From Psychrobacter aquaticus CMS 56 (GTDB taxonomy: Bacteria; Pseudomonadota; Gammaproteobacteria; Pseudomonadales; Moraxellaceae), in NCBI RefSeq assembly GCF_000471625.1, contig NZ_AUSW01000033.1, positions 100,069 through 164,068 of the forward strand: DNA of 64,000 bases, read 5' to 3'. Numbering within the stretch: position 1 is the stretch's first letter; every line of letters begins with the position of its first letter. The position numbers were made by a program, and so were the translations under genes. Shown piece after piece: positions 44,986 through 54,550 of this stretch. Under the pieces are notes generated by a model, which had not been told where the DNA came from, made no database searches, and was given only the letters and a program-made list of their open reading frames with translations.

Positions 44986-46224
44986 TTACGCTTGGTAATT
45001 AACCCGCTCAATAATCATGGCAATGCCTTGTCCTACGCCGATGCACATCGAGCAGATGGCATAACGCTTACCAGTTTTCTCAAGTTGATTGAGTGCTGTT
45101 AAAATCAAACGTGCTCCTGAGGCACCAAGCGGGTGACCAAGCGCAATCGCACCGCCATTAGGATTAACACGTTCGCTATCATCAGATAATTCCAAGTCAC
45201 GCGTGCAAGCTAAAGCTTGTGCGGCAAAGGCCTCGTTTAATTCAATGACATCCATCTTATCGAGAGAGAGCCCCGTTTGCGCCAGTAGCTTTTTCATCGC
45301 CGGTGCTGGCGCAAAGCCCATAATACGTGGTTCAACACCTACCGTGGTTGAGGCCACAATACGCGCACGCGGCTTTAAGTTAAATTCTTTAACGGCTTGC
45401 TCCGACGCGACTAAAAAAGCTGCTGCGCCATCATTGATACCTGACGCATTGCCAGCGGTTACTGTGCCATTTTCTTTAACAATGGCGCGTAGTTTGGTTA
45501 GCGTTTCAAGCGTAGTATCAGCACGAGGGTGCTCGTCGGTATCGACAATGACGAGTTCACCTTTGCGCTGCGGGATAACGACAGGAGCAATCTCATCTTT
45601 GAAAAAACCTGACTCTTGGGCTGCAGCAGTACGTTGTTGGCTACGTAACGCAAATGCATCTTGGTCAGCACGATTGATATTGAACTGCTCTGCGACATTT
45701 TCGGCCGTTTGTGGCATGGTTTCTGTGCCATATAACTCATCAAGTTTTGGATTGATAAATCTCCAACCCATGGTGGTATCTTCGAGTTTATTAGTACGAT
45801 CAAATGGCTTTTCCGATTTGCCCATCACAAATGGTGCGCGGCTCATGCTCTCAACGCCACCTGCAATAATAAGGTTAGCTTCACCTGTTTTAATCGCACG
45901 CGCCGCAATGGCTAAGGCATCCATAGATGAGCCGCATAGGCGATTCACCGTGGTGGCTGGCACTTGATAAGGTAGGCCAGCTAACAGTGACGACATGCGT
46001 CCGACGTTGCGATTGTCTTCACCGCTCTGATTGGCACAGCCGTAGATAACGTCATCTACTTGTACCCAATCGACATTAGCATTACGTTCCATTAGCGCCT
46101 TGATAGGGATAGCACCTAAGTCGTCTGCACGTACGGGTGCTAGAGCGCCGCCGTAGCGACCAAAAGGGGTGCGAATGGCATCAATGATATAAGCGTTGTT
46201 TAAACCAGTAGTTGAATCAGTCAT
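44986..46224 (-). CDS. pcaF: 3-Oxoadipyl-CoA thiolase
   Basis: 412 aa. Acyl Cys in VNRLCGSSMDAL, NEAFAAQALACTRDL, GGAIALGHPLGASGAR and the second Cys in CSMCIGVGQGIAM. Opening AYIIDAIRTPFGRYGGAL. Last enzyme: cleaves 3-oxoadipyl-CoA with CoA to succinyl-CoA and acetyl-CoA. Confidence 0.95.
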   Translation of the reverse strand: MTDSTTGLNNAYIIDAIRTPFGRYGGALAPVRADDLGAIPIKALMERNANVDWVQVDDVIYGCANQSGEDNRNVGRMSSLLAGLPYQVPATTVNRLCGSSMDALAIAARAIKTGEANLIIAGGVESMSRAPFVMGKSEKPFDRTNKLEDTTMGWRFINPKLDELYGTETMPQTAENVAEQFNINRADQDAFALRSQQRTAAAQESGFFKDEIAPVVIPQRKGELVIVDTDEHPRADTTLETLTKLRAIVKENGTVTAGNASGINDGAAAFLVASEQAVKEFNLKPRARIVASTTVGVEPRIMGFAPAPAMKKLLAQTGLSLDKMDVIELNEAFAAQALACTRDLELSDDSERVNPNGGAIALGHPLGASGARLILTALNQLEKTGKRYAICSMCIGVGQGIAMIIERVNYQA

Positions 46225-46258
46225 GGCGATTATCCTAAGTATTGATTATGAGGTATTT

Positions 46259-46918
46259 TTATTTGGTCGCGTCAATGAGTGTGGCACCCGTCAAGGCTTG
46301 TAAGTCTTCAAAGCTTAGGTTATCAATCATCTCTGTGACGACCAGACCCTTATCAGTCACGTCGATGATGCAGAGGTCAGTATAAATACGATCCACACAG
46401 TTTTTTCCGGTTACAGGGTAAGTAAGCTCACTGACAATCTTAGGGTCGCCGTCTTTAGTGACATGGTTGGTCATCACAAAGACTTTTTTAGCACCAACAG
46501 CTAAGTCCATGGCACCGCCAACAGCAGGTATCGCATCTGGCGCACCCGTACTCCAGTTGGCCAAATCGCCGTTTTCAGCAACTTGAAATGCACCTAGTAC
46601 ACAGATGTCAATGTGACCACCACGCATCATCGCAAAGGAGTCGCCATGGTGAAAAAAGCTACCACCATCGAGCATGGTGACGTATTCTTTTCCAGCATTA
46701 ATCAGCTCAGGATCCTGTTCACCTTTAGTAGGTGGCGGACCAAAAGCCAATAGGCCATTTTCTGAATGTAAAAACACGTCTTTATCAGCAGGTAAATACT
46801 TTGCAATTTTGGTAGGTAACCCAATGCCTAAATTGACATAGGCACCATCTGGAATATCTTGGGCAGCACGCTCAGCGATTTGATCGCGGGTCAAAACAGT
46901 GTAGGAAGTATGGCTCAT
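46259..46918 (-). CDS. pcaJ: 3-Oxoadipate CoA-transferase subunit B
   Basis: 219 aa with the catalytic Glu in HSENGLLAFGP and VNLGIGLPTKIAKY, GGSFFHHGDSF, GAMDLAVGAKKVFV. Forms the transferase with PcaI, moving CoA from succinyl-CoA to 3-oxoadipate. 26 bp from pcaI. Confidence 0.94.
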   Translation of the reverse strand: MSHTSYTVLTRDQIAERAAQDIPDGAYVNLGIGLPTKIAKYLPADKDVFLHSENGLLAFGPPPTKGEQDPELINAGKEYVTMLDGGSFFHHGDSFAMMRGGHIDICVLGAFQVAENGDLANWSTGAPDAIPAVGGAMDLAVGAKKVFVMTNHVTKDGDPKIVSELTYPVTGKNCVDRIYTDLCIIDVTDKGLVVTEMIDNLSFEDLQALTGATLIDATK

Positions 46919-46944
46919 GATGACGCTCCTTATAGTTGGCAGTA

Positions 46945-47652
46945 TTAAGCAGTGGCTGTAGTTGCAGTGCTAGCAGATTCAGTACTAGCTGGCTGGATTT
47001 GCACCACATGCTTCACAAAGATACCCGGTGTAATAACGTGCTCAGGATCAAGCTCACCAAGATCAACCGTTTCAGACACTTGAGCGATAGTCACGTCAGC
47101 TGCCATTGCCATGATTGGGCCAAAGTTACGTGCAGACTTGCGGTAGACCAAATTGCCCCATCGATCGCCTTTAGAGGCTTTAATTAAAGCAAAGTCAGCT
47201 TTGATTGGATATTCTAAGACGTAGTCTTTGCCACCGATATTACGAGTCTCTTTACCTTCTGCGAGTAAGGTGCCAAAGCCTGTTGGCGTATATACTGCAC
47301 CGAGTCCCATACCAGCTGCTTGGATACGACAAGCCAAATTCCCTTGAGGCACCAGCTCAAGCTCAATCTTGCCAGCATGATAAAGCTCATCAAATACCCA
47401 AGAATCTGATTGACGCGGGAATGAACAGATAATTTTGCGTACGGCACCTGTCTCAAGTAGTTTGGCCAAACCATAATCACCATTTCCCGCATTATTATTA
47501 ATAATGACTAAGTCTCTGATACCTAACTTAATGAGACCATCGATAAGTTCTGCAGGTTGCCCTGCAGTACCGAAGCCGCCAATCATAATCGTAGCGCCAT
47601 CTTTGATTTGACTGAGTACATCGGTGAGACTTTTATCCGCTTTGTTAATCAT
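46945..47652 (-). CDS. pcaI: 3-Oxoadipate CoA-transferase subunit A
   Basis: 235 aa. GGFGTAGQPAELIDGL, VIINNNAGNGDYGLA, GKDYVLEYPIKADFALIKA: the CoA-transferase family I alpha subunit pattern. The C-terminus has an Ala/Thr-rich tail (ASTESASTATTATA). First of the pcaI-J-F-D block. Confidence 0.94.
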   Translation of the reverse strand: MINKADKSLTDVLSQIKDGATIMIGGFGTAGQPAELIDGLIKLGIRDLVIINNNAGNGDYGLAKLLETGAVRKIICSFPRQSDSWVFDELYHAGKIELELVPQGNLACRIQAAGMGLGAVYTPTGFGTLLAEGKETRNIGGKDYVLEYPIKADFALIKASKGDRWGNLVYRKSARNFGPIMAMAADVTIAQVSETVDLGELDPEHVITPGIFVKHVVQIQPASTESASTATTATA

Positions 47653-47720
47653 ATTTATATCCTATGAGAAAGTAGTATTAGATATCGCTGACTCGTATTA
47701 TTAATAAGTAGCGCTTTTTA

Positions 47721-48920
47721 TTAAGAAGAAAGTGGCAGTAAACGTTTTTTTGTCAAAATGTAATGTGCCACCATACCGATAACAATGCCCCAAAATACCG
47801 AGCTTAGCCCCAAAAAGCTCATGCCAGAAGCTGTCGCTAAAAAGGTGATTAAGGCAGCATCTCTTTGGCCATCATCTTTCATGGCAATCGTGATGTTGGC
47901 AGAAATAGCACCAATAAGAGCAAGTCCAGCCAACGCTGCGACCAACTCTTTTGGCAAAAGGCTAAACATCCTGACAATGCTGCCAGCAAACAAGCCGCCT
48001 AATAAATAAAAAATACCGTTGGCAACGCCTGCGATATAACGTTTTTCTTTAAGCTCGTGCGCATCTTTGCCTGTGCACAGCGCGGCGGTAATCGCCGCCA
48101 GTACAATAGTGATGCCACCGACACAAGCGACGATTAATGACGCAAGGCTTGCGACACTCACTATAGGTTTGGCCGGTGTGTCGTAGCCACTGAGGTTTAA
48201 GATGGCCATACCCGGTAAAAATTGTCCCGTTAAGCTGACCAAAATAAGGGGAATGGCCAGGTTAAATGTGGCGTTCCAAGTCCATTCAGGCCAGATAACG
48301 GTGGGGATGGTAATCGCCAAATTCATATCAACAGGGTTCATCCTGCCGAGCAGAACGCTTAAAATAACCCCGCATAACAGTACCCAAATCATGGTATAGC
48401 GCGGTGAAAAACGCTTGGCGAGCAAGTAACAACCAAGCATGCTAAAAACGATAAATGGCATGGTGTTGGTTGCGACAAATAACTCTAAGCCAAACTGAAA
48501 CAAAATACCGGCCATCATACCCGCTGCAATGCCATTCGGTATCCATCTTAAAATCTTGTCAAAAGAACCGGTTGCACCCACAAAAAATATGACCACTGCT
48601 GAGATGATATAAGCGGATATCGCCTCATTAATGCTCATTTCAGGAAATACGGTTACCAATAGTGCGGTACCGGGCGCTGACCAAGCGGTGATGATAGGGG
48701 TCTTGTATTTAATAGAGAGGTAAATGCCAGATACGGCAGCACCAATTGAGATACCCCAAATCCAAGAAGCCATCATCGAATCTGAGACCTGCGCGGCTTG
48801 TGCGGCCTGAAAAAAGATAATTAAGGGGCCCGCATACGAGATGAGCACCGCCAAAAATCCTGCCACCGATGCGGAGAGTGACCAATCTTCTCTTAATGTT
48901 TGGATGACAGTGGCCATATT
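47721..48920 (-). CDS. benE: BenE benzoate transporter
   Basis: About 399 aa from the ATG at 48920 (AAGGAAG upstream). 10-12 membrane segments with SYAGPLIIFFQAAQAAQ, GTALLVTVFP, WIPNGIAAGMMAGILFQFG and GGITIVLAAITAALCTGKDAHE. The BenE family is an aromatic acid permease distinct from the MFS carrier BenK, so the cluster has two uptake routes. Confidence 0.9.
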   Translation of the reverse strand, partial: NMATVIQTLREDWSLSASVAGFLAVLISYAGPLIIFFQAAQAAQVSDSMMASWIWGISIGAAVSGIYLSIKYKTPIITAWSAPGTALLVTVFPEMSINEAISAYIISAVVIFFVGATGSFDKILRWIPNGIAAGMMAGILFQFGLELFVATNTMPFIVFSMLGCYLLAKRFSPRYTMIWVLLCGVILSVLLGRMNPVDMNLAITIPTVIWPEWTWNATFNLAIPLILVSLTGQFLPGMAILNLSGYDTPAKPIVSVASLASLIVACVGGITIVLAAITAALCTGKDAHELKEKRYIAGVANGIFYLLGGLFAGSIVRMFSLLPKELVAALAGLALIGAISANITIAMKDDGQRDAALITFLATASGMSFLGLSSVFWGIVIGMVAHYILTKKRLLPLSS

Positions 48921-49008
48921 GCTTCCTTGCAAATCAGCGGTAATCAGAGAGTAGAAGTGACGTTAGTCAAGCTACGATCTTACTGGACATTGATCTTACT
49001 GGCCATTG

Positions 49009-49788
49009 TTAGCCTGCATCACCACCACCCACAGGGATCGTACTGCCAGTAATATAGGAGGATTCCTCTGACGCTAAAAACACAATGGCATTGACTTGCT
49101 CATCGATCGTGCCGTAGCGTTTCATAAAGGTACGATCGATGGTTTGATCAACAACCGCATTCATCCATACCTTTTCATTATCCGTTAAAGGCTTGGCATT
49201 ACGTGGGATTTTTCTAGGTGGTGCTTCAGTACCACCAGTTGCGACTGCATTTATACGAATGCCATCACTTGCATATTCAAAAGCGAGTGATGCTGTCATA
49301 GCATTCACACCACCTTTTGCGGTTGAATAAGGAATACGGTTGATACCACGTGTGGCGACAGAGGAGACATTAACAATGGTGCCTGATTGCTGTTCAACCA
49401 TTATTGGTAATACCGCACGGCAACACCAGAGTGTTGGAAATAAAGAACGACTGATTTCTTTTTGGATATCTTCTTCAGAGAAGCTAGTAAAAGGCTTCAT
49501 CCATATCGCACCGCCAACGTTATTCACGAGCACATCGATACGACCATAAGTAGCAATTGCCTTATCGATAGCTGCTTGTGCGCCTTGATAAGTTTCAAGA
49601 TCCGCTTGGATCGTCGTGGCATCACCGCCGTTCGCCGTGATTTCAGCTAGTACCTCTTCTACCAACGGTGAGAAGTCTGCCATGACTATTTTTGCGCCCT
49701 CGCTTGCTAGACGTAAGGCGACTCCGCGCCCGATACCTTGGGCGGCACCAGTGACGATACATACTTTATTTTCAAAGTGCTTACTCAT
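49009..49788 (-). CDS. benD: BenD, benzoate cis-diol dehydrogenase
   Basis: 259 aa short-chain dehydrogenase: VTGAAQGIGRGVALRLA (NAD site), NNVGGAIWMKPF, catalytic Ser in VNVSSVAT and YSTAKGG (Tyr-x-x-x-Lys). Oxidises the 1,2-dihydrodiol carboxylate to catechol with release of CO2. 47 bp after benC. Confidence 0.93.
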   Translation of the reverse strand: MSKHFENKVCIVTGAAQGIGRGVALRLASEGAKIVMADFSPLVEEVLAEITANGGDATTIQADLETYQGAQAAIDKAIATYGRIDVLVNNVGGAIWMKPFTSFSEEDIQKEISRSLFPTLWCCRAVLPIMVEQQSGTIVNVSSVATRGINRIPYSTAKGGVNAMTASLAFEYASDGIRINAVATGGTEAPPRKIPRNAKPLTDNEKVWMNAVVDQTIDRTFMKRYGTIDEQVNAIVFLASEESSYITGSTIPVGGGDAG

Positions 49789-49835
49789 TGCTGTCTCCTA
49801 AAAACTTTACTTGTCGCTCTATGGCTTCAGCCATT

Positions 49836-50852
49836 TTATTTTTCACTGGGGGTGAATTTCTCATAATAAAAATTGCTGGGTTCTAGCTGGCTTGCATCTA
49901 GCCAGTTACTGACCGCATCGACCATGGCTAAAGGACCGCAGAGATAAACATCAACGTCACCTCCATTTAACCAATCGTCTTCAACGTGGCTTGTGACGTA
50001 ACCTTTACGCTCATGGTTACTGTCCTCACTTGCCACACAGGTACGATAATCAAACCAAGCGTGGTTTTGTTTCACCTCTTCAAGTTTGGCGATTTCTACC
50101 AAATCTGTGTCATTGGTGACGCCATAGACCATATTGACAGGGTGATGGACGCCAGCAGCTTCTAAGCTTTTTAGCATCGATAAGAAAGGCGCAATGCCAG
50201 TACCTCCTGCCAAAAATAAAGTCGGGCGCACCAGTGGACGCAAATAAAAGCTGCCAAAAGGCCCTTCAAAGTTTATCTCTTGACCAATCTGCGCGATATT
50301 AGACAAGAAGGTACTCATTTTGCCGTTAGGGATATTACGGACGACAAACTCAGCTTGCTTCGCACTAGGCACAGAGCTGAATGAGTAGGAGCGAGTCTCA
50401 TTAGAATCAGGGATGGTAATATTGACGTATTGACCCGGTAAAAAGACCAAGGCATCTGGATTTTCGATATCAACGCCAAAATGAATGGTCGATTCAGACA
50501 AGACATTGAGCTGTTGAAGCTTGCCTTTAAAAGTCGATTTGCCTACTTTGCAAGCTTCAGAGGAGCTTGGCACCTTGATGACGCAGTCGCTTTCTGGGAT
50601 CATTTGACAAGTCAATACGTAGCCTTCGCTGGCCTCCGCTTCTGTGAGTGCATCTTCGATATACATATCAGGGTGCATCTCGTAGCTACCTGATTCACAA
50701 TGGCAGCGGCAGGTACCGCACGCGCCATCCAAACAATCCACTGGGATATTGAATTTTTGACGATAAGCGGCTTCGGCGACCGTTTCATCTGCTTCACATT
50801 TGATAAAACCTGTGACGCCGTCTTCGAACTGTAGAGCAATATTGTATTCCAT
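49836..50852 (-). CDS. benC: BenC, benzoate dioxygenase reductase
   Basis: 338 aa. N-terminal plant-type [2Fe-2S] domain with CLDGACGTCRCHC and a final Cys in VLTCQM. FAD site RSYSFSSVP, and NAD site FLAGGTGIAPFLSML with a C-terminal YLCGPLAMV. Passes electrons from NADH to the BenAB oxygenase. Confidence 0.94.
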   Translation of the reverse strand: MEYNIALQFEDGVTGFIKCEADETVAEAAYRQKFNIPVDCLDGACGTCRCHCESGSYEMHPDMYIEDALTEAEASEGYVLTCQMIPESDCVIKVPSSSEACKVGKSTFKGKLQQLNVLSESTIHFGVDIENPDALVFLPGQYVNITIPDSNETRSYSFSSVPSAKQAEFVVRNIPNGKMSTFLSNIAQIGQEINFEGPFGSFYLRPLVRPTLFLAGGTGIAPFLSMLKSLEAAGVHHPVNMVYGVTNDTDLVEIAKLEEVKQNHAWFDYRTCVASEDSNHERKGYVTSHVEDDWLNGGDVDVYLCGPLAMVDAVSNWLDASQLEPSNFYYEKFTPSEK

Positions 50853-50928
50853 GAGAAATATCCCTTTTCAACACGTATTAAGTGAAACGCAGCGACTAAA
50901 TAGTGACTGAAGAATAAGTGAGTAATGA

Positions 50929-51426
50929 TTAAACGTGATAGACATCCATGATTTGATGCACATAGTCGTCTTTTAAGACCACATATTTGTCCAAAATCTT
51001 TGGTTGCTCTTGCGTCATGTCTATCTTGTACTGAGAGTATCCCCAATAAGTATTGGTCTCATGATAGCGATAGGATTTGTTGATCCAATTAAAGCGCACC
51101 GTCACGATACCGCCATTGTCTTCAAGCAATTCAATGTTAGATAAATTATGGGTGGTACGAGTATCAGGGATGGTCGCTGAAGAACGCTCCGTTTCGATAC
51201 GGAAAATACGATCTTCAAGACCACGACGATCAGGGTAATAAATCAGTGAGATTTCTCTTTGCGGATCGCTAATCAGCTCACCATCGTCATCCCAGCTCGG
51301 CATCCAAAAAGGGCAATCTTCGTCATAATAAGTCAGCCATTCTTCCCATTTTTTCTCGTCCAATAAACGCGCTTCACGGTACAAAAACTGCCGAATCTCT
51401 TCGATACTAACGGTGGTATTTTTCAT
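50929..51426 (-). CDS. benB: BenB, benzoate dioxygenase small subunit
   Basis: 165 aa, the normal beta subunit size, with EIRQFLYREARLLDEKKWEEWLTYY, CPFWMPSW and RTTHNLSNIELLED. It pairs with BenA in the alpha3beta3 hexamer. AAGGA precedes the ATG. 60 bp from benA. Confidence 0.93.
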   Translation of the reverse strand: MKNTTVSIEEIRQFLYREARLLDEKKWEEWLTYYDEDCPFWMPSWDDDGELISDPQREISLIYYPDRRGLEDRIFRIETERSSATIPDTRTTHNLSNIELLEDNGGIVTVRFNWINKSYRYHETNTYWGYSQYKIDMTQEQPKILDKYVVLKDDYVHQIMDVYHV

Positions 51427-51486
51427 GATTGATATCCTTATATGTTTATGAGTCCTGCCATAACAAGCAAGTTACTGGCTGTCGTA

Positions 51487-52866
51487 TTACCCTTCGCCAT
51501 GTAGCTGTTTTTCTTGCTCTAGGGCTTTTTTCATCTCTTTATGCCAGTAGCGATGCTGGACGGTATATAAGCCTTCATCTTCAGTCTTAACGCCACTCAT
51601 TAAAGGTTTGAGATCGATGGCAGCGGCGCCTTCATCAGCACCTTCTATCCAATGTTCAGAGCCTCGGCACATATCATTCCATTCAAGCTTGATGCCGTTA
51701 TAGCCTTCTTGGCACGAGCGGAATTCTTCTAGATCATCAGGCGTTGCCATGCCAGTGACGTTAAAGAAATCTTCGTACTGACGAATACGGCGCGTCCGTG
51801 CTTCATCGCTTTCGCCTTTGGGGGCGATACACCAAATGGTAACTTCGGTTTTATCGACAGCTAGTGGACGGAGCATGCGAATTTGTGAGCTGAACTGATC
51901 CATGATGTAGACGTTTGGATAGAGGCATAAGTTGCGCGAGCGCCCAATCATCCAATCTGCCATGGCTTCGCCGTATTTGGCGATATAGTCGTCACGATAG
52001 GCATAGTTTGGACGGTCTTGTGGGTTTTCCCACTGAGTCCATAGCAGCATATGGCCATTTTCAAAGGAATAAAAACCACCGCCTTGACGACCCCATTTAC
52101 CCGCATTCATGGCTTTGATGTTGTCCGCTTTTACCGCTTCTTGCTCTTTGCGGCGGGCAGTCGTCGCCGCGTAGTTCCAATGCACCGCTGAGACGTGATA
52201 GCCGTCGGCACCATTTTCCGCTTGCAGTTTCCAGTTACCATCAAAGGTATAAGTTGACGTACCACGTAGGACTTCTAAACCTTCTGGTGATTGATTGACA
52301 ATCATGTCAAGGATTTTGGTAGAGCCACCAAGCCAGTCTTCGATAGGTTCGACATCATCATTTAGGCTGGCAAATAGAAACCCTTTATAGTTGGCAAGTT
52401 TGACTTGCTTGAGGTCGTGTGAACCGTCTTTGTTGAATATCTCAGGATAACCGGCACCGCGAGGGTCTTTAACCTTGAGCAGTTTGCCCGAGTTGTTAAA
52501 TGTCCAACCGTGGAATGGGCAGGTATAAGTGGCTTTGTTGCCTTTTTTATGACGGCATAACTGAGCGCCGCGGTGTGAGCAAGAGTTGATCATACAGTGC
52601 AGCTCACCCTCTTTATTGCGGGCAAGGATGACTGGCTGACGACCAATGTATGAGGTGTAGTAATCATTGTTATCAGGCACTTGAGTTTCATGAGCCAGAT
52701 AGACCCAATTGCTCTCAAAGATATATTTTATCTCAAGATCAAATAGTTCTTCATTGGTAAAGGCACTACGATGCAGACGATAAATCCCTTGTTCTTTACT
52801 TTCTTCTAAAAAATCATCAATAGTGATGTCTGATCCTTCAGGTACTAGGTTGATACGCTCGCTCAT
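51487..52866 (-). CDS. benA: BenA, benzoate 1,2-dioxygenase large subunit
   Basis: 459 aa. Rieske centre [14 protein letters not shown] and CPFHGWTF (C-x-H ... C-x-x-H). Mononuclear iron ligands in [16 protein letters not shown]. It adds both atoms of O2 to benzoate. Strong ribosome site AAGGAAGG. Likely start of benABCDE; the 150-bp gap to catA holds an inverted repeat at 52927-52953. Confidence 0.95.
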   Translation of the reverse strand: MSERINLVPEGSDITIDDFLEESKEQGIYRLHRSAFTNEELFDLEIKYIFESNWVYLAHETQVPDNNDYYTSYIGRQPVILARNKEGELHCMINSCSHRGAQLCRHKKGNKATYTCPFHGWTFNNSGKLLKVKDPRGAGYPEIFNKDGSHDLKQVKLANYKGFLFASLNDDVEPIEDWLGGSTKILDMIVNQSPEGLEVLRGTSTYTFDGNWKLQAENGADGYHVSAVHWNYAATTARRKEQEAVKADNIKAMNAGKWGRQGGGFYSFENGHMLLWTQWENPQDRPNYAYRDDYIAKYGEAMADWMIGRSRNLCLYPNVYIMDQFSSQIRMLRPLAVDKTEVTIWCIAPKGESDEARTRRIRQYEDFFNVTGMATPDDLEEFRSCQEGYNGIKLEWNDMCRGSEHWIEGADEGAAAIDLKPLMSGVKTEDEGLYTVQHRYWHKEMKKALEQEKQLHGEG

Positions 52867-52926
52867 GGTGGCCTTCCTTGTATAATAACGGTGTTAAATC
52901 AGGGTAGAGAGTAAAGAGCGTAACGC

Positions 52927-52953
52927 TTGATACGACAGCTTGGGACGTATCAA
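52927..52953. promoter_or_regulatory. Inverted repeat upstream of benA
   Basis: Perfect arms TTGATACG (52927-52934) and CGTATCAA (52946-52953), 11 bp apart. It contains ATAC and GTAT half-sites as in CatM/BenM operators but with 13 instead of 7 bp between them. A further ATAC/GTAT-like cluster lies at about 52984-52998. A LysR-type operator for benA is likely; its binding protein is uncertain. Confidence 0.5.
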
Positions 52954-53018
52954 ACGCAAAATGCTATGGTTTACTCACTATTTGTATTCAGTATCAAATG
53001 GTTGCTATTAAAAGCTCA

Positions 53019-53942
53019 TTAACCTTGGGCGCGTCGGCGTTCGACTTCGCTGCCTTGGACGGGTGTATCGATGTCTTTGACAAGATGGAAATCAAAATCA
53101 ATACTGGCATAAGGTTTATCAAGGGCTTTTTCTGTTAGCTGCTCAGCGTCTTCAACCATCGTCACTTCTGGCACCAAACCTTCACGACTGGCAAAAGCAA
53201 AGTCATCCCATAAGTACTCATCGCCATCGATGTTAATTTGCGTGGTCAATTTGCGATGTCCCTCTGCACTGGCGAAAAAATGAATATGGGCGGGACGATG
53301 ACCATGACGGCCTAGCGGGCCCAGTACTTTTTGCGTCATGCCGTCTGGTGGCACCGAATAACCAAGCGGTACAATACTGCGGAAGGCATAATGGCCGTTT
53401 TCGTCAGTGATGATGCTGCGACGTAGGTTAAAATCAGACTGTGATTCATCAAAGAAAGAATAGTTGCCTAAGCTATTGGCATGCCATACTTCAACTTTGG
53501 CGTTTGGCAGTGGTTTACCATCGTTACCATAAACAGTCCCTTGCATAAATAGCACCGTACCATTGTCAACATCCGTACCATCGTCTAGGCGCGCAAAGCC
53601 TTTTTCTTCTGGTGCTCCAGCAACATAGAGTGGCCCTTCGATAGTACGTATAGTGCCGCCGTCCAGTCCTGCTGCTTTTAAATCTTCTTCGATCATCAAA
53701 TCCATGAAGTGATCAAAACCAAGACCTGGCGATAATAGACCGGCTTCTTTGCCCAAATCACCAATGAATTCAACGCCAGTCCAGTATTCATCGGCTGTGA
53801 TTTTTAGGTCATTGATGGTTTGCATGAGGTCGGTGACGATACGTAATACAATCGCTTGTACGCGTGGATTGACTTGTTCAGGGAAGTCAATTTTGCCTTT
53901 GATGAATTGCGTGGCTAATGCTTCAATTTGGCTGCGTTCCAT
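53019..53942 (-). CDS. catA: CatA, catechol 1,2-dioxygenase
   Basis: 307 aa. Intradiol ring-cleavage motif GRHGHRPAHIHF (iron His ligands), with Tyr ligands in LGNYSFF and PLGYSVPP, and an N-terminal dimerisation helix part (LKITADEYWTGVEFI). Cleaves catechol to cis,cis-muconate. AAGGAGAG ribosome site. Between catC and benA on the same strand. Confidence 0.95.
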   Translation of the reverse strand: MERSQIEALATQFIKGKIDFPEQVNPRVQAIVLRIVTDLMQTINDLKITADEYWTGVEFIGDLGKEAGLLSPGLGFDHFMDLMIEEDLKAAGLDGGTIRTIEGPLYVAGAPEEKGFARLDDGTDVDNGTVLFMQGTVYGNDGKPLPNAKVEVWHANSLGNYSFFDESQSDFNLRRSIITDENGHYAFRSIVPLGYSVPPDGMTQKVLGPLGRHGHRPAHIHFFASAEGHRKLTTQINIDGDEYLWDDFAFASREGLVPEVTMVEDAEQLTEKALDKPYASIDFDFHLVKDIDTPVQGSEVERRRAQG

Positions 53943-54172
53943 GTCTCTCTCCTTGTTGAGGACTGTTTAAAAGGTCAAGTTATTGAGTATTCTTACTCAA
54001 ATTTTGTTTGTCTGACTGTTTTATTAAATTTTGGGTAATAAAATACGTTTGGTCACATACAGACCAATGATGTTTAGTTATAAGAAACGAGTGATGTTTA
54101 TTGCTGAAAACGCTATGGATAGGTGGTTATTAGCGGCTTGCATTGAGCCTATTAATAGCGTTATCTATCCGC

Positions 54173-54463
54173 TTAGCTATCGTCATCACGGATAGACGAT
54201 GGATGACGTAACAATGGGGTCACCTCAACTTTCATGTACGGGTAAAGGGGTAGTGACATCATGATGTTGTGTAGCTCTTCATTGCTCTCAACATCGAAGA
54301 TACTAAAGTTCGAGTACTCGCCAGCCAAACGCCAAATGTGACGCCATTTACCTTGTTCTTGAAGTTTCTGTGAGAGGGCTTTTTCGGTTGCTTTAAGCTC
54401 ATTGACCTTATCGGCATCCATATCCGTTGGGATTAAAACATCCATTCTGACGTGATATAACAT
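54173..54463 (-). CDS. catC: CatC, muconolactone isomerase
   Basis: 96 aa from the ATG at 54463 (AAGGAA upstream). Opens MLYHVRMDVLIPTDM, with GKWRHIWRLAGEYSN and SLPLYPYMKVEVTPL, the whole small family pattern. Converts muconolactone to the 3-oxoadipate enol-lactone. 87 bp after catB. Confidence 0.95.
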   Translation of the reverse strand: MLYHVRMDVLIPTDMDADKVNELKATEKALSQKLQEQGKWRHIWRLAGEYSNFSIFDVESNEELHNIMMSLPLYPYMKVEVTPLLRHPSSIRDDDS

Positions 54464-54550
54464 AACTGTTTCCTTACATTTCATGAGAAGAAATTTGACT
54501 GGTTGCTACCGCGCTTCATTTTGAACATTCGTAGCAAATGACAACTTTTA

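Noticed and set aside
45203..45967. 254-codon forward ORF opposite pcaF
   Set aside because: Antisense shadow of a well-conserved thiolase gene; its translation is low-complexity Ser/Ala-rich without a domain or ribosome site.
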